A stretch of DNA of 64,000 nt from Pseudomonas sp. RIT288 (GTDB taxonomy: Bacteria > Pseudomonadota > Gammaproteobacteria > Pseudomonadales > Pseudomonadaceae): contig NZ_JFYN01000016.1 of NCBI RefSeq assembly GCF_000631985.1, positions 56,863-120,862 of the forward strand. The letters are read 5' to 3'. Position numbers and translations under genes: made by a program. Below the pieces are notes generated by a model, which was not told the origin of the DNA, did no database searches, and was given only the letters and a program-made list of their open reading frames with translations. Positions 34,632-42,407 of this stretch are shown piece after piece. Position 1 is the first letter of the stretch, and each line of letters opens with the position of its first letter.

Positions 34632-35327
34632 CTAGAAAGGGAACAGCGGGCTGAGGAAGAAACGGTCGAACCAGCCTGGCTGACTCGTATCGGCGAACGC
34701 GCCGGTACCCGAGTAGGTGATGCGTGCATCGGCAACACGCGTCGACGACACGGTGTTATCGGTGGCGATGTCATCGGCACGAACCATGCCGGCAATGCGC
34801 ACCAGTTCGTCACCGGTGTTGAGGGTCAGCCACTTCTCGCCACGCACAGCGATGATGCCGTTGGGCAGCACGTCTGCGACGGTCACGGTGATCGAACCGG
34901 TCAGGCTGTTGCTCTGCCCGGACTTGGCGTCACCCTTGGTCGAGCGGTCGGCGCTATAGCCGGCGTTCAGACTCAGGTCGTTGCCCCCGATCGGGTTGTT
35001 GGTGGTCAGGCTGGAGCCGAACAACGAAGTCAGACCGATCGAGTTGTCGCTGTTCTTGTCCATTTGCGAGTTGGCGTTCTTGCTCGCCTGGGTGCGCTCA
35101 TTCAGGGTGATGGTGATGATGTCACCCACCCGAAACGCCTTGCGGTCGCTGTACAGGTTCTGTTCGAAACCGGCCTGATAGATCGAGCCGTTATTGGCGG
35201 CTGCCGGCAACGGCGTGCGCGGCAACACCGGAGCGTAATAAGGGTCATTGGGCTTGGGTGTCGGGGCGACACAGCCCGCGAGCGAGACGACCCCACCCAA
35301 TGCCAGAACAGATACGAAGCGTTTCAT
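34632..35327 (-). CDS. flgH: Flagellar L-ring lipoprotein FlgH
   Basis: A 231-residue outer-membrane lipoprotein forming the L-ring. The N-terminal lipoprotein signal ends in the lipobox LAGC with Cys19. SIYQAGFEQNLYSDRKAFRVGDIITITLNERTQASKNANS and GAFADTSQPGWFDRFFLSPLFPF are conserved FlgH motifs. It lies 52 bp after flgG and directly abuts flgI. Confidence 0.96.
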   Translation of the reverse strand: MKRFVSVLALGGVVSLAGCVAPTPKPNDPYYAPVLPRTPLPAAANNGSIYQAGFEQNLYSDRKAFRVGDIITITLNERTQASKNANSQMDKNSDNSIGLTSLFGSSLTTNNPIGGNDLSLNAGYSADRSTKGDAKSGQSNSLTGSITVTVADVLPNGIIAVRGEKWLTLNTGDELVRIAGMVRADDIATDNTVSSTRVADARITYSGTGAFADTSQPGWFDRFFLSPLFPF

Positions 35328-35379
35328 GACCCTACCTCACGGTGTTGCTGGCGGCCTCAAGACCGCCCCATAGACTTGA

Positions 35380-36165
35380 TTACAGATTCTGCGTTACGAA
35401 CGAGAGCATCTGGTCGGCGGTGGAGATCACCTTGGAGTTCATCTCGTAGGCGCGCTGAGTGGTGATCATGTTGACCATCTCTTCAACGGTGCTGACGTTG
35501 GAACCTTCCAGGGTGTTCTGCAGCGTGGTACCGAAACCGTTCAGGCCCGGGGTGCCGATTTGCGGCGCGCCGGAAGCAGCGGTTTCCAGGAACAGGTTGT
35601 TGCCCACCGCCTGCAGACCGGCCGGGTTGATGAAGTCGGCGGTTTGCAGGTTGCCGATCACCTGAGCAGCCGGGTTGCCAGGCACGGTGATCGACACGGT
35701 GCCGTCGGTGCCGACGGTGAAGCTCTGCGCGTTGTTCGGGATGACGATGGCCGGTTCCAGGGCGAAACCGCTGGCGTTGACGATCTGGCCGTTGGAGTCG
35801 AGGTGGAAAGTACCGTCACGGGTGTAGGACGTGGTGCCGTCCGGCTGCAGGATCTGGAAGAAACCGCGACCGTCGATGGCCATGTCCAGCGGCTGTTCGG
35901 TGGTTTGCAGACTGCCGGCGGTGAAGTTTTTCTGGGTGCCGACGATGCGCACACCGGTACCCAGTTGCAGACCCGACGGCAGTTCGCTGTCCTGGGTCGA
36001 CTGGGCGCCTGGCTGACGCTTGATCTGATACAGCAGGTCCTGGAACTCGGCACGGTCACGCTTGAAACCCGTGGTCGAGACGTTCGCCAGGTTGTTGGAA
36101 ATGGTGGTCAGGTTGGTGTCCTGGGCGGACAGACCGGTTTTGGCAACCCATAGAGCCGGAAGCAT
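35380..36165 (-). CDS. flgG: Distal rod protein FlgG
   Basis: A 261-residue distal rod subunit, the usual FlgG length. The N-terminal rod motif is LPALWVAKTGLSAQDTNLTTISNNLANVSTTGFKRDRAEF. The FlgG-specific insert around residues 43-62 (YQIKRQPGAQSTQDSELPSG) distinguishes it from hook protein, and the C-terminus SNVSTVEEMVNMITTQRAYEMNSKVISTADQMLSF is typical. It is exported by the flagellar type III system. A 45-bp gap separates it from flgF. Confidence 0.96.
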   Translation of the reverse strand: MLPALWVAKTGLSAQDTNLTTISNNLANVSTTGFKRDRAEFQDLLYQIKRQPGAQSTQDSELPSGLQLGTGVRIVGTQKNFTAGSLQTTEQPLDMAIDGRGFFQILQPDGTTSYTRDGTFHLDSNGQIVNASGFALEPAIVIPNNAQSFTVGTDGTVSITVPGNPAAQVIGNLQTADFINPAGLQAVGNNLFLETAASGAPQIGTPGLNGFGTTLQNTLEGSNVSTVEEMVNMITTQRAYEMNSKVISTADQMLSFVTQNL

Positions 36166-36210
36166 TCGATTCTCCTCGTGCGCCTGTTTTACGGCGCGAC
36201 GTTCTGATAA

Positions 36211-36951
36211 TTAGCTGATCTGCAAGACCCGAGCCATGGCCTGGTCGTCGTCTTTGGCGGTGTTCATCATCTTGACGTGCAACTCGAACTGCTTGGCCAG
36301 GGCCAGCACCGAGGTCATTTCTTCCACGGCGTTGACGTTGCTCGACTCAAGAAAACCCGACACCAGTTTGACGTTGGCATCGGCCGGCGCCGGCTGGCCG
36401 TCCTTGGTGTAGATCGAGCCGTCGAGACCTTTGTTGAGGTTCTTGATGTCCGGGTTGACCAGTTTGATCCGGTCCACTTCCGCCATGACGCGCGGGCCTT
36501 CGCCCATCGCACGAATACTGATAGTGCCGTCTTCACCGACTTCGACCTGCTGCTCCGGCGGCACGGCGATCGGACCGCCATTGCCGAGTACCGGCATGCC
36601 GTTGCCGGCGCGCAATACGCCGAGGGCGTCGATGTTGAGGCTGCCGGTGCGCACGTAGCTTTCGCCACCGTTAGGGTTCTGCACGGCAATAAAACCGTTG
36701 CCGGTCACGGCCACGTCGAGGTCACGCCCGGTCTGCACCAGCGAACCGGCGGTGAAGTCGGTGGCGGGCCGTTCGCTCATGGCAAACGCACGCGCCGGAA
36801 AGCTGTCACCGAACACCGGCATCGAACGCGCCTGCTCCAGGTCGCGCTGAAAACCATTGGTGGAGATGTTCGCCAGGTTGTTGGCATGGGCCTTTTGCGC
36901 CAGTGCGTTCTGACTGGCGCCGGTCATTGCCACATAAAGGTACTTGTCCAC
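36211..36951 (-). CDS. flgF: Proximal rod protein FlgF
   Basis: A 246-residue proximal rod protein. The N-terminus DKYLYVAMTGASQNALAQKAHANNLANISTNGFQRDL and the C-terminus SSNVNAVEEMTSVLALAKQFELHVKMMNTAKDDDQAM are conserved rod motifs. The start is the GTG at 36949-36951, with AGAGGAAAG just upstream; it matches the family N-terminus, whereas a longer in-frame ATG adds 12 unrelated residues. It is the first gene of flgFGHIJKL, behind a sigma54 site at 37007-37024. flgE, its usual upstream neighbour, is absent here. Confidence 0.95.
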   Translation of the reverse strand: MDKYLYVAMTGASQNALAQKAHANNLANISTNGFQRDLEQARSMPVFGDSFPARAFAMSERPATDFTAGSLVQTGRDLDVAVTGNGFIAVQNPNGGESYVRTGSLNIDALGVLRAGNGMPVLGNGGPIAVPPEQQVEVGEDGTISIRAMGEGPRVMAEVDRIKLVNPDIKNLNKGLDGSIYTKDGQPAPADANVKLVSGFLESSNVNAVEEMTSVLALAKQFELHVKMMNTAKDDDQAMARVLQIS

Positions 36952-37006
36952 ACTCTTTCCTCTGCATGCCGGACGTTTGCCGCCCACCGCTGTACTGCTG
37001 AGCCAT

Positions 37007-37024
37007 AAGCAATTTGCAGACCAA
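37007..37024 (-). promoter_or_regulatory. Sigma54 promoter of flgFGHIJKL
   Basis: The minus strand reads TTGGTCTGCAAATTGCTTA. GG and GC are ten bases apart and TTGCTT matches the -12 element exactly; the -24 half matches TTGG but not CACG. It lies about 56 bp upstream of the flgF start. In P. aeruginosa this operon is sigma54- and FleR-dependent. Confidence 0.75.
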
Positions 37025-37138
37025 CTTTTTTCTGGCGGCTTGCGGCCCGGTAAACAAAGGACTTGAGGGGTTTTGCGGGGAAATTTGAAATGTATCGAAG
37101 TCGAAAAACCGGCGGTGTTATGCCGCTAGGCGGCAAAG

Positions 37139-37223
37139 GATCAAAAGATCGCAGCCTTCGGCAGCTCCTACATTGAAAATGTCTGCCCGTGTAGGAGCTG
37201 CGGCACGCTGCGATCTTTTGATC
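37139..37223. repeat. REPIN, family A, abutting the phhR stop
   Basis: Two inverted copies of the GTAGGAGCTGC...GCGATCTTTTGATC type element, at 37139-37172 and 37190-37223. The pair can fold into one long hairpin and begins at the base after the phhR stop codon, so it may also end the phhR transcript. Confidence 0.85.
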
Positions 37224-38786
37224 TCAAGCTTCAGGGTCTTTACCGACTTCGTATTCGCGGAGCTTATTAGCGATGGTGGTATGCGAAACCCCCAACCGCT
37301 TACCCAGTTGCCGACTGCTCGGGTGTTCGGAATACAGGCGCTCCAGCACCGCTTTCTCGAAGCGTCCAACGATCTCGTCCAGCCCCCCCTCCAGCGAGAA
37401 ATCGCCAAGCGGCTGACGCACGCCGTAGTCCGGCAAACGAATGTGCTCGACCTTGACCGTGCCGCCCTCGCACAGCGAAACCGCCTGGAACAGCACGTTC
37501 TCCAGCTGCCGCACGTTGCCCGGCCAGTGATAATGACTGAGGCGATCCATCGCCGCCGGCGCCAGCTTCGGCAGCGAGCAACCGATCTGGCGACTGGCCT
37601 GATCGAGGAAATGTTCCACCAGCGGAGTCAAGCCGTCGAGGCATTCGCGCAGCGGCGGGATGTGCAGCGACAGCACGTTCAAGCGGTGATACAGATCCTG
37701 ACGAAACTCGCCGCGCGCGCACAATTCGGACAAGTCGACCTGGGTCGCGCAGATCACCCGCACATCCAGATACACCTCTTCATCGCTGCCGACCCGGCGG
37801 AAGCAGCCGTCCTGCAGAAAGCGCAGCAACTTCACCTGCAAGCGCGGGCTCATTTCACCGACGCCATCAAGGAACAGCGTGCCGCCCGCCGTCAGCTCCA
37901 GCAGACCGAGCTTGCCTTCGGCCCGCGCGCCTTCGAACGCGCCGGGGCCGTAGCCGAACAGTTCGGTCTCGGCCATCGACTCTGGCAGCCCTGCGCAGTT
38001 GAGCGCCATCAGCGGCGACTGCCCGCGCGGACTGGCGAGGTGACAGGCACGGGCGAGCAATTCTTTGCCAGTGCCGGTTTCGCCTTCGATCAATAGCGGC
38101 GCATCCAGCGGCGCCATGCGCCGGGCTTCACGCACGACAGCGGCCATCACTTTCGAGCTCTGGAAGATGCTGTCGAACCCACGCAGCTCCTGCTTGCGCA
38201 CGTTATAGATGCGCTCACCAACGCGGTCGGCGCGGTGCAAGGTCAGTACCGCACCGGCCATGGCTTCGCTGTCGTCGTGCTCCGATTGCAGCGGCGCGAT
38301 GTCGGCGAGAAAGATGTCGCCCTTGACCTTGACGCGCATGCCGTTGATTCGCGATTTGTTGGCGCGCACCAGTTCCGGCAGGTCGAAATCCTCGGCGTAG
38401 CGCGACAGTGGAATCCCCGGCACTTCATCCACCCGCACCCCGAGCAACTGCGCCGCCGCGCGGTTGGCAGCGACGATCGAGCCGCCCATGTCGATCGACA
38501 GCACCGGGAACTCCAGCGCACCGAGCAACGCGTTCAATTCCATGTGCCGACGCTCGCTGGGCATGAGCCCGACGCGTTTGACCCCAAACACCCCGGCAAT
38601 CGCCTCGAACTTCGGCCGCAACGCCTGGAACTGAATGTTGATCAGGTTCGGGCAGTGCAGGTAGATCGCATTGCCGTGCTCACCGCCAACCTCGCCGCGC
38701 GCAACGTTGATGCCGTACTCCACCAACAAGTTGAGGATGTCGCGCAGGATGCCGATGCGATTCTGGCAGTGGACTTTGATACGCAT
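37224..38786 (-). CDS. phhR: Aromatic amino acid regulator PhhR (TyrR family)
   Basis: A 520-residue TyrR-family regulator. It has an N-terminal ACT domain (MRIKVHCQNRIGILRDILNLLVEYGINVARGEV, residues 1-75) and a PAS domain (about 85-150, ALEFPVLSIDMGGSIVAANRAA). The AAA+ domain has Walker A GETGTGKE (235-242), and the C-terminal HTH is SRQLGKRLGVSHTTIANKLREY. The sigma54-contact motif GAFTGA is replaced by GAFEGA (282-287), as in other PhhR/TyrR proteins that work with sigma70. It controls phenylalanine and tyrosine degradation. I chose the start at 38786 because it begins the ACT domain; upstream in-frame sequence runs through a REPIN and is not coding. The operator is at 39037-39054. Confidence 0.95.
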   Translation of the reverse strand: MRIKVHCQNRIGILRDILNLLVEYGINVARGEVGGEHGNAIYLHCPNLINIQFQALRPKFEAIAGVFGVKRVGLMPSERRHMELNALLGALEFPVLSIDMGGSIVAANRAAAQLLGVRVDEVPGIPLSRYAEDFDLPELVRANKSRINGMRVKVKGDIFLADIAPLQSEHDDSEAMAGAVLTLHRADRVGERIYNVRKQELRGFDSIFQSSKVMAAVVREARRMAPLDAPLLIEGETGTGKELLARACHLASPRGQSPLMALNCAGLPESMAETELFGYGPGAFEGARAEGKLGLLELTAGGTLFLDGVGEMSPRLQVKLLRFLQDGCFRRVGSDEEVYLDVRVICATQVDLSELCARGEFRQDLYHRLNVLSLHIPPLRECLDGLTPLVEHFLDQASRQIGCSLPKLAPAAMDRLSHYHWPGNVRQLENVLFQAVSLCEGGTVKVEHIRLPDYGVRQPLGDFSLEGGLDEIVGRFEKAVLERLYSEHPSSRQLGKRLGVSHTTIANKLREYEVGKDPEA

Positions 38787-38828
38787 ATAAATGACCCGAC
38801 AAACCAGTAATAACGTTGAACACAGAAC

Positions 38829-38919
38829 CTGTGGGAGCGAGCCTGCTCGCGAAGGCGGCTGCACACTCAGCATTGAAGTGTCAGATAGACCGCATTCGCG
38901 AGCAGGCTCGCTCCCACAG
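38829..38919. repeat. REPIN, family B, upstream of phhR
   Basis: Inverted pair of a REP element: CTGTGGGAGCGAGCCTGCTC at the left and GAGCAGGCTCGCTCCCACAG at the right, with extended GCGAA/TTCGC arms and about 40 bp between. It lies in the phhR 5' region, 43-133 bp upstream of its start. Confidence 0.9.
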
Positions 38920-39036
38920 AGGGGGGTTAGCGCCTGACTTTTCTGTGATGGCGCGCAGATAGTTGTCAAGATTATGTGACAGCCACGCCCCTTTTCAAAC
39001 CTGCAAATCACCGCAAATGCGAGATACCGGCCAAAG

Positions 39037-39054
39037 CGTAACGATTTATTTACG
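39037..39054 (+). promoter_or_regulatory. PhhR/TyrR-type operator upstream of phhA
   Basis: The sequence CGTAAC-GATTTA-TTTACG is an imperfect palindrome with six-base spacing. It matches the TyrR-box pattern TGTAAA-N6-TTTACA at most positions. It lies 121 bp upstream of phhA and in the divergent phhR-phhA region (38787-39175), as expected for PhhR activation of phhABC. I could not define the core promoter. Confidence 0.7.
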
Positions 39055-39175
39055 AAATACGCCGATTATTCCTGCAAGGACCGCGTTCAACCTGCTGCAC
39101 CCCACCCCACTCTCGGGTAATCCTGACCCCATCGCTGGACATAACAAGAACGAATTCCCCTAGCAGGAGAGCAGT

Positions 39176-39967
39176 ATGAAGCAGACGCAATACGTGGCTC
39201 GCGAGCCCGATGCGCAAGGGTTTATCGACTACCCCGCCGAAGAACACGCGGTGTGGAACACGCTGATCACCCGCCAGTTGAAAGTGATCGAGGGTCGTGC
39301 GTGCCAGGAATACCTGGACGGTATCGAAAAACTCGGTCTGCCCCACGACCGCATTCCGCAGCTGGGCGAGATCAACAAGGTGCTCGGTGAGACCACCGGT
39401 TGGCAGGTTGCCCGCGTCCCGGCACTGATCCCCTTCCAGACCTTCTTCGAATTGCTCGCCAGCAAACAGTTTCCGGTGGCCACGTTCATTCGTACCCGTG
39501 AAGAACTGGACTACCTGCAAGAGCCGGACATCTTCCACGAGATCTTCGGTCACTGCCCGCTGCTGACCAACCCATGGTTCGCCGAATTCACCCATACCTA
39601 CGGCAAACTCGGCCTGCAGGCCTCCAAGGAAGAACGCGTGTACCTGGCGCGCCTGTACTGGATGACCATCGAGTTCGGCCTGGTCGACACGCCGCAAGGC
39701 AAGCGCATCTACGGCGGCGGCATCCTGTCCTCGCCAAAGGAAACCGTTTACTCCCTCTCGGACGAACCCGAGCATCAGGCCTTTGATCCGCTGGAAGCCA
39801 TGCGCACACCGTATCGCATCGACATCCTGCAGCCGCTGTACTTTGTCCTGCCGAACCTCAAGCGCCTGTTCGACGTCGCCCATGAAGACATCATGGCCAT
39901 GGTTCGCCAAGGCATGCAGCTGGGGTTGCACGCACCAAAGTTTCCGCCAAAACCAAAAGCCGCGTGA
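39176..39967 (+). CDS. phhA: Phenylalanine 4-monooxygenase PhhA
   Basis: A 263-residue pterin- and iron-dependent hydroxylase converting phenylalanine to tyrosine. The non-haem iron ligands are visible: His121 and His126 in EPDIFHEIFGHCPLL, and Glu166 in YWMTIEFGLV. The length matches the single-domain bacterial enzyme, which lacks the mammalian regulatory domain. AGGAGAGCAGT lies immediately before the ATG. phhB, 118 bp downstream, recycles the pterin cofactor. Confidence 0.97.
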   Translation: MKQTQYVAREPDAQGFIDYPAEEHAVWNTLITRQLKVIEGRACQEYLDGIEKLGLPHDRIPQLGEINKVLGETTGWQVARVPALIPFQTFFELLASKQFPVATFIRTREELDYLQEPDIFHEIFGHCPLLTNPWFAEFTHTYGKLGLQASKEERVYLARLYWMTIEFGLVDTPQGKRIYGGGILSSPKETVYSLSDEPEHQAFDPLEAMRTPYRIDILQPLYFVLPNLKRLFDVAHEDIMAMVRQGMQLGLHAPKFPPKPKAA

Positions 39968-40085
39968 TCCGCGACTTTTGCTGACAATTGAGTCTGTCAG
40001 TCGCCGCCACTTTGGTTTAGCGTGACGGCATTGACGGGCCGATAGTTTCTATAAAAAAAACACACTCGATTTCAGGAACCACACC

Positions 40086-40442
40086 ATGTCCACTTTGAAC
40101 CAAGCCCACTGCGAAGCCTGCCGTGCCGATGCGCCACAAGTCAGCGACGAAGAACTGCCGATCCTGATCAAGCAGATCCCTGACTGGAACATCGAAGTAC
40201 GCGACAGCATCATGCAGTTGGAGAAAGTCTTCCTGTTCAAGAACTTCAAGCATGCGCTGGCCTTCACCAACGCGGTCGGCGAGATCTCCGAGGCCGAAGG
40301 TCACCACCCGGGCCTGCTGACCGAGTGGGGCAAAGTGACCGTGACCTGGTGGAGCCACTCGATCAAAGGCCTGCACCGCAACGACTTCATCATGGCCGCG
40401 CGCACTGACGAAGTGGCCAAGACCGCAGAAGGACGCAAGTAA
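40086..40442 (+). CDS. phhB: Pterin-4-alpha-carbinolamine dehydratase PhhB
   Basis: A 118-residue dehydratase that regenerates the pterin cofactor after each PhhA turnover. The conserved stretch [35 protein letters not shown] contains the family motif E(A)EGHHP with catalytic histidines. [33 protein letters not shown] is also typical. The stop TAA overlaps the phhC ATG by one base (TAATG), indicating translational coupling. Confidence 0.96.
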
Positions 40443-41635
40443 TGCACTTTGACGCCATCGGCCGGGTACCCGGCGACCCGATCCTCGGTTTGATGGAGGC
40501 CTATGCGCAGGACACTAACCCGCGCAAGTTCGACCTCGGCGTTGGCGTCTACAAGGATGCCCAGGGCCTGACGCCGATCCCCGAAGCGGTGAAAATCGCC
40601 GAGGCGCGACTGGTCGAAAGCCAGGACACCAAGACCTACATCGGCGGGCACGGCAATCCGCTGTTCGGCAAAGTCATCAATGAACTGGTGCTTGGCGCCC
40701 ACTCCAGGCTGATCGCCGAACAGCGCGCCGGCGCCACCCAGACCCCGGGCGGTACCGGCGCGCTGCGTCTGGCGGCCGACTTCATCGCCCAGTGCCTGCC
40801 GGGCAAGGGCGTGTGGCTGAGCAACCCGACCTGGCCGATCCACGAAACGATTTTCGCCTCGGCCGGGGTCAAGGTCAGTCACTACCCGTACGTGGGCAGC
40901 GACAACCGCCTCGACGTCGATGCAATGCTCGCCGTGCTCAACGAAGTGCCGAAGGGCGACGTGGTGCTGCTGCATGCCTGCTGCCACAACCCGACCGGTT
41001 TCGACCTGAGTCACGACGACTGGCAGCGTGTGCTCGACGTCGTGCGCCGCCGTGACCTGCTGCCGCTGATCGACTTTGCCTACCAGGGCTTCGGCGACGG
41101 CCTGGAGCAGGACGCATGGTCGACCCGACTGTTCGCCGCAGAAGTACCCGAGCTACTGATTACCAGTTCCTGCTCGAAGAACTTCGGCCTGTATCGCGAA
41201 CGCACCGGTGCGCTGATCGTCTGCGCGAAAACCGCTGACAAGTTGATCGACATCCGCAGCCAACTGGCGCACATCGCCCGCAACCTGTGGTCGACGCCAC
41301 CGGATCACGGCGCGGCCGTGGTTGCGACCATCCTCGCCGACCCGGAGCTGAAAGCCCGCTGGGCCGACGAGGTGGAAGCCATGCGCTTGCGTATCGCCCA
41401 GTTGCGCAGCGGTCTGGTCGAAGCACTGGAGCCGCACGGTTTGCGTGAGCGTTTTGCGCACATTGGCGTGCAACGCGGGATGTTCTCTTACACCGGGCTG
41501 TCTCCGGAGCAGGTCAAACAACTGCGTGAGCAGCACAGCGTATACATGGTCAGCTCGGGCCGGGCCAACGTCGCCGGGATCGACGCCACGCGCCTGGCGC
41601 TGCTGGCCGAGGCCATCGCCGACGTCTGCAAGTAA
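40442..41635 (+). CDS. phhC: Aromatic amino acid aminotransferase PhhC (TyrB-like)
   Basis: A 397-residue class I PLP aminotransferase that transaminates tyrosine (and phenylalanine) made or spared by PhhA. The PLP lysine is Lys246 in TSSCSKNFGLYRERTG. HACCHNPTGFDLS and DFAYQGFGDGLEQDA are the cofactor-binding motifs of the AspC/TyrB subgroup. It is coupled to phhB and followed by a REPIN. It is full length with no anomalies. Confidence 0.95.
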   Translation: MHFDAIGRVPGDPILGLMEAYAQDTNPRKFDLGVGVYKDAQGLTPIPEAVKIAEARLVESQDTKTYIGGHGNPLFGKVINELVLGAHSRLIAEQRAGATQTPGGTGALRLAADFIAQCLPGKGVWLSNPTWPIHETIFASAGVKVSHYPYVGSDNRLDVDAMLAVLNEVPKGDVVLLHACCHNPTGFDLSHDDWQRVLDVVRRRDLLPLIDFAYQGFGDGLEQDAWSTRLFAAEVPELLITSSCSKNFGLYRERTGALIVCAKTADKLIDIRSQLAHIARNLWSTPPDHGAAVVATILADPELKARWADEVEAMRLRIAQLRSGLVEALEPHGLRERFAHIGVQRGMFSYTGLSPEQVKQLREQHSVYMVSSGRANVAGIDATRLALLAEAIADVCK

Positions 41636-41680
41636 CACCGCCACCGCAATTGATCGCTCCCGATCGACTCCGCAATACCC

Positions 41681-41764
41681 TGTAGGAGCTGCCGCAGGCT
41701 GCGATCTTTTGATCTTTGTTTTCAAAATCAAAGTCAAAAGATCGCAGCCTGCGGCAGCTCCTAC
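41681..41764. repeat. REPIN, family A, after phhC
   Basis: Inverted pair TGTAGGAGCTGCCGCAGGCT and its complement at the right end, with GCGATCTTTTGA inner arms. It is about 45 bp after the phhC stop and may also act as a 3' mRNA structure. Confidence 0.9.
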
Positions 41765-41919
41765 CGTTGTTTCGCGGCGACTCTCTTCCCCCTGCGGCCA
41801 TCTGTCGCATTATTTTCAATTAAAAGTCTGATTGTCATTTTTCCTGCTGTATCCTGCGCAGGCTTTCAAGAAGCGCGGATCTACCAGATCTATCAACAGA
41901 CTTAGCGAGGAGCGCAACC

Positions 41920-42051
41920 ATGCACGAGATTCCTAATCTCCCCTTCCCAAGCCTGCACGAAACTGAGCAGACGACCACGCAACAAGCCGGCGCCCAGCAG
42001 CCCGAGCCGAAAGAAGCCGTTGAGAGCCGCAAGGCCGATAGCGAAGAGTAA
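41920..42051 (+). CDS. Small acidic, probably disordered protein (43 aa)
   Basis: An ORF of 43 codons beginning MHEIPNLPFPSLHETEQ and continuing Gln/Ala/Glu-rich to the end ADSEE. GAGGAG lies 7-12 bases before the ATG, a strong ribosome site, and codon use is like that of neighbouring genes. I do not recognise a family; the composition suggests an unstructured peptide. It is flanked by a REPIN on the left and a perfect 13-bp inverted repeat on the right, which may end its transcript. Confidence 0.6.
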   Translation: MHEIPNLPFPSLHETEQTTTQQAGAQQPEPKEAVESRKADSEE

Positions 42052-42069
42052 AACCCCGCCGTACAGACC

Positions 42070-42101
42070 GTGTGGAAAGCGCTAAGATGCGCTTTCCACA
42101 C
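42070..42101. repeat. Perfect 13-bp inverted repeat
   Basis: Arms GTGTGGAAAGCGC and GCGCTTTCCACAC surround a six-base loop TAAGAT. No T-tract follows. It lies 18 bp after the 43-aa ORF and 20 bp before the next small gene, so it could be a processing or termination hairpin or an operator. It does not belong to the REP families here. Confidence 0.7.
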
Positions 42102-42121
42102 CGCCTGAAACCGAGCCCGCC

Positions 42122-42304
42122 ATGACCGACGAATTCTCTGAAAGCCAAGCTGCCGTTCTGATCGGTGCCACCGAGAAAATGATCGAGATCTGGAACCGCC
42201 TCTCCCCGGAAAAACAGGCCGCCCTGCTCGCCCGTTTCGGCAGCGAAGAAAACGCCCTCGCCGCCCTCGTCACCACGCAACTGGTCGCCCCGGCCAAGTC
42301 GTGA
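42122..42304 (+). CDS. Small helical protein of unknown function (60 aa)
   Basis: A 60-residue protein starting MTDEFSESQAAVLIGATEKMIEIWNRLSPEKQAALLARFGSEE. It is predicted to be mostly helical, with no signal peptide or transmembrane segment. Codon use is typical for the genome. I do not recognise a family. It lies between a 43-aa ORF and an MFS transporter, 103 bp before the latter, and may be independently expressed. Confidence 0.65.
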   Translation: MTDEFSESQAAVLIGATEKMIEIWNRLSPEKQAALLARFGSEENALAALVTTQLVAPAKS

Positions 42305-42407
42305 AGCTGCCCTCCGGCAAATAGTTTTACTTTTCCCCGCCCCTGACACGTCCGCGCCGGTATCATAAGCAGCCTATCTAATCCTGCTTTGCCGTGGATC
42401 GTTCCCC

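Noticed and set aside
33537..35465. Long plus-strand open frame opposite flgI and flgH
   Set aside because: Antisense shadow; the sense strand codes two secure flagellar proteins.
37224..39011. Longer N-terminus for phhR
   Set aside because: It would translate a REPIN; the ACT domain starts exactly at the ATG at 38786.
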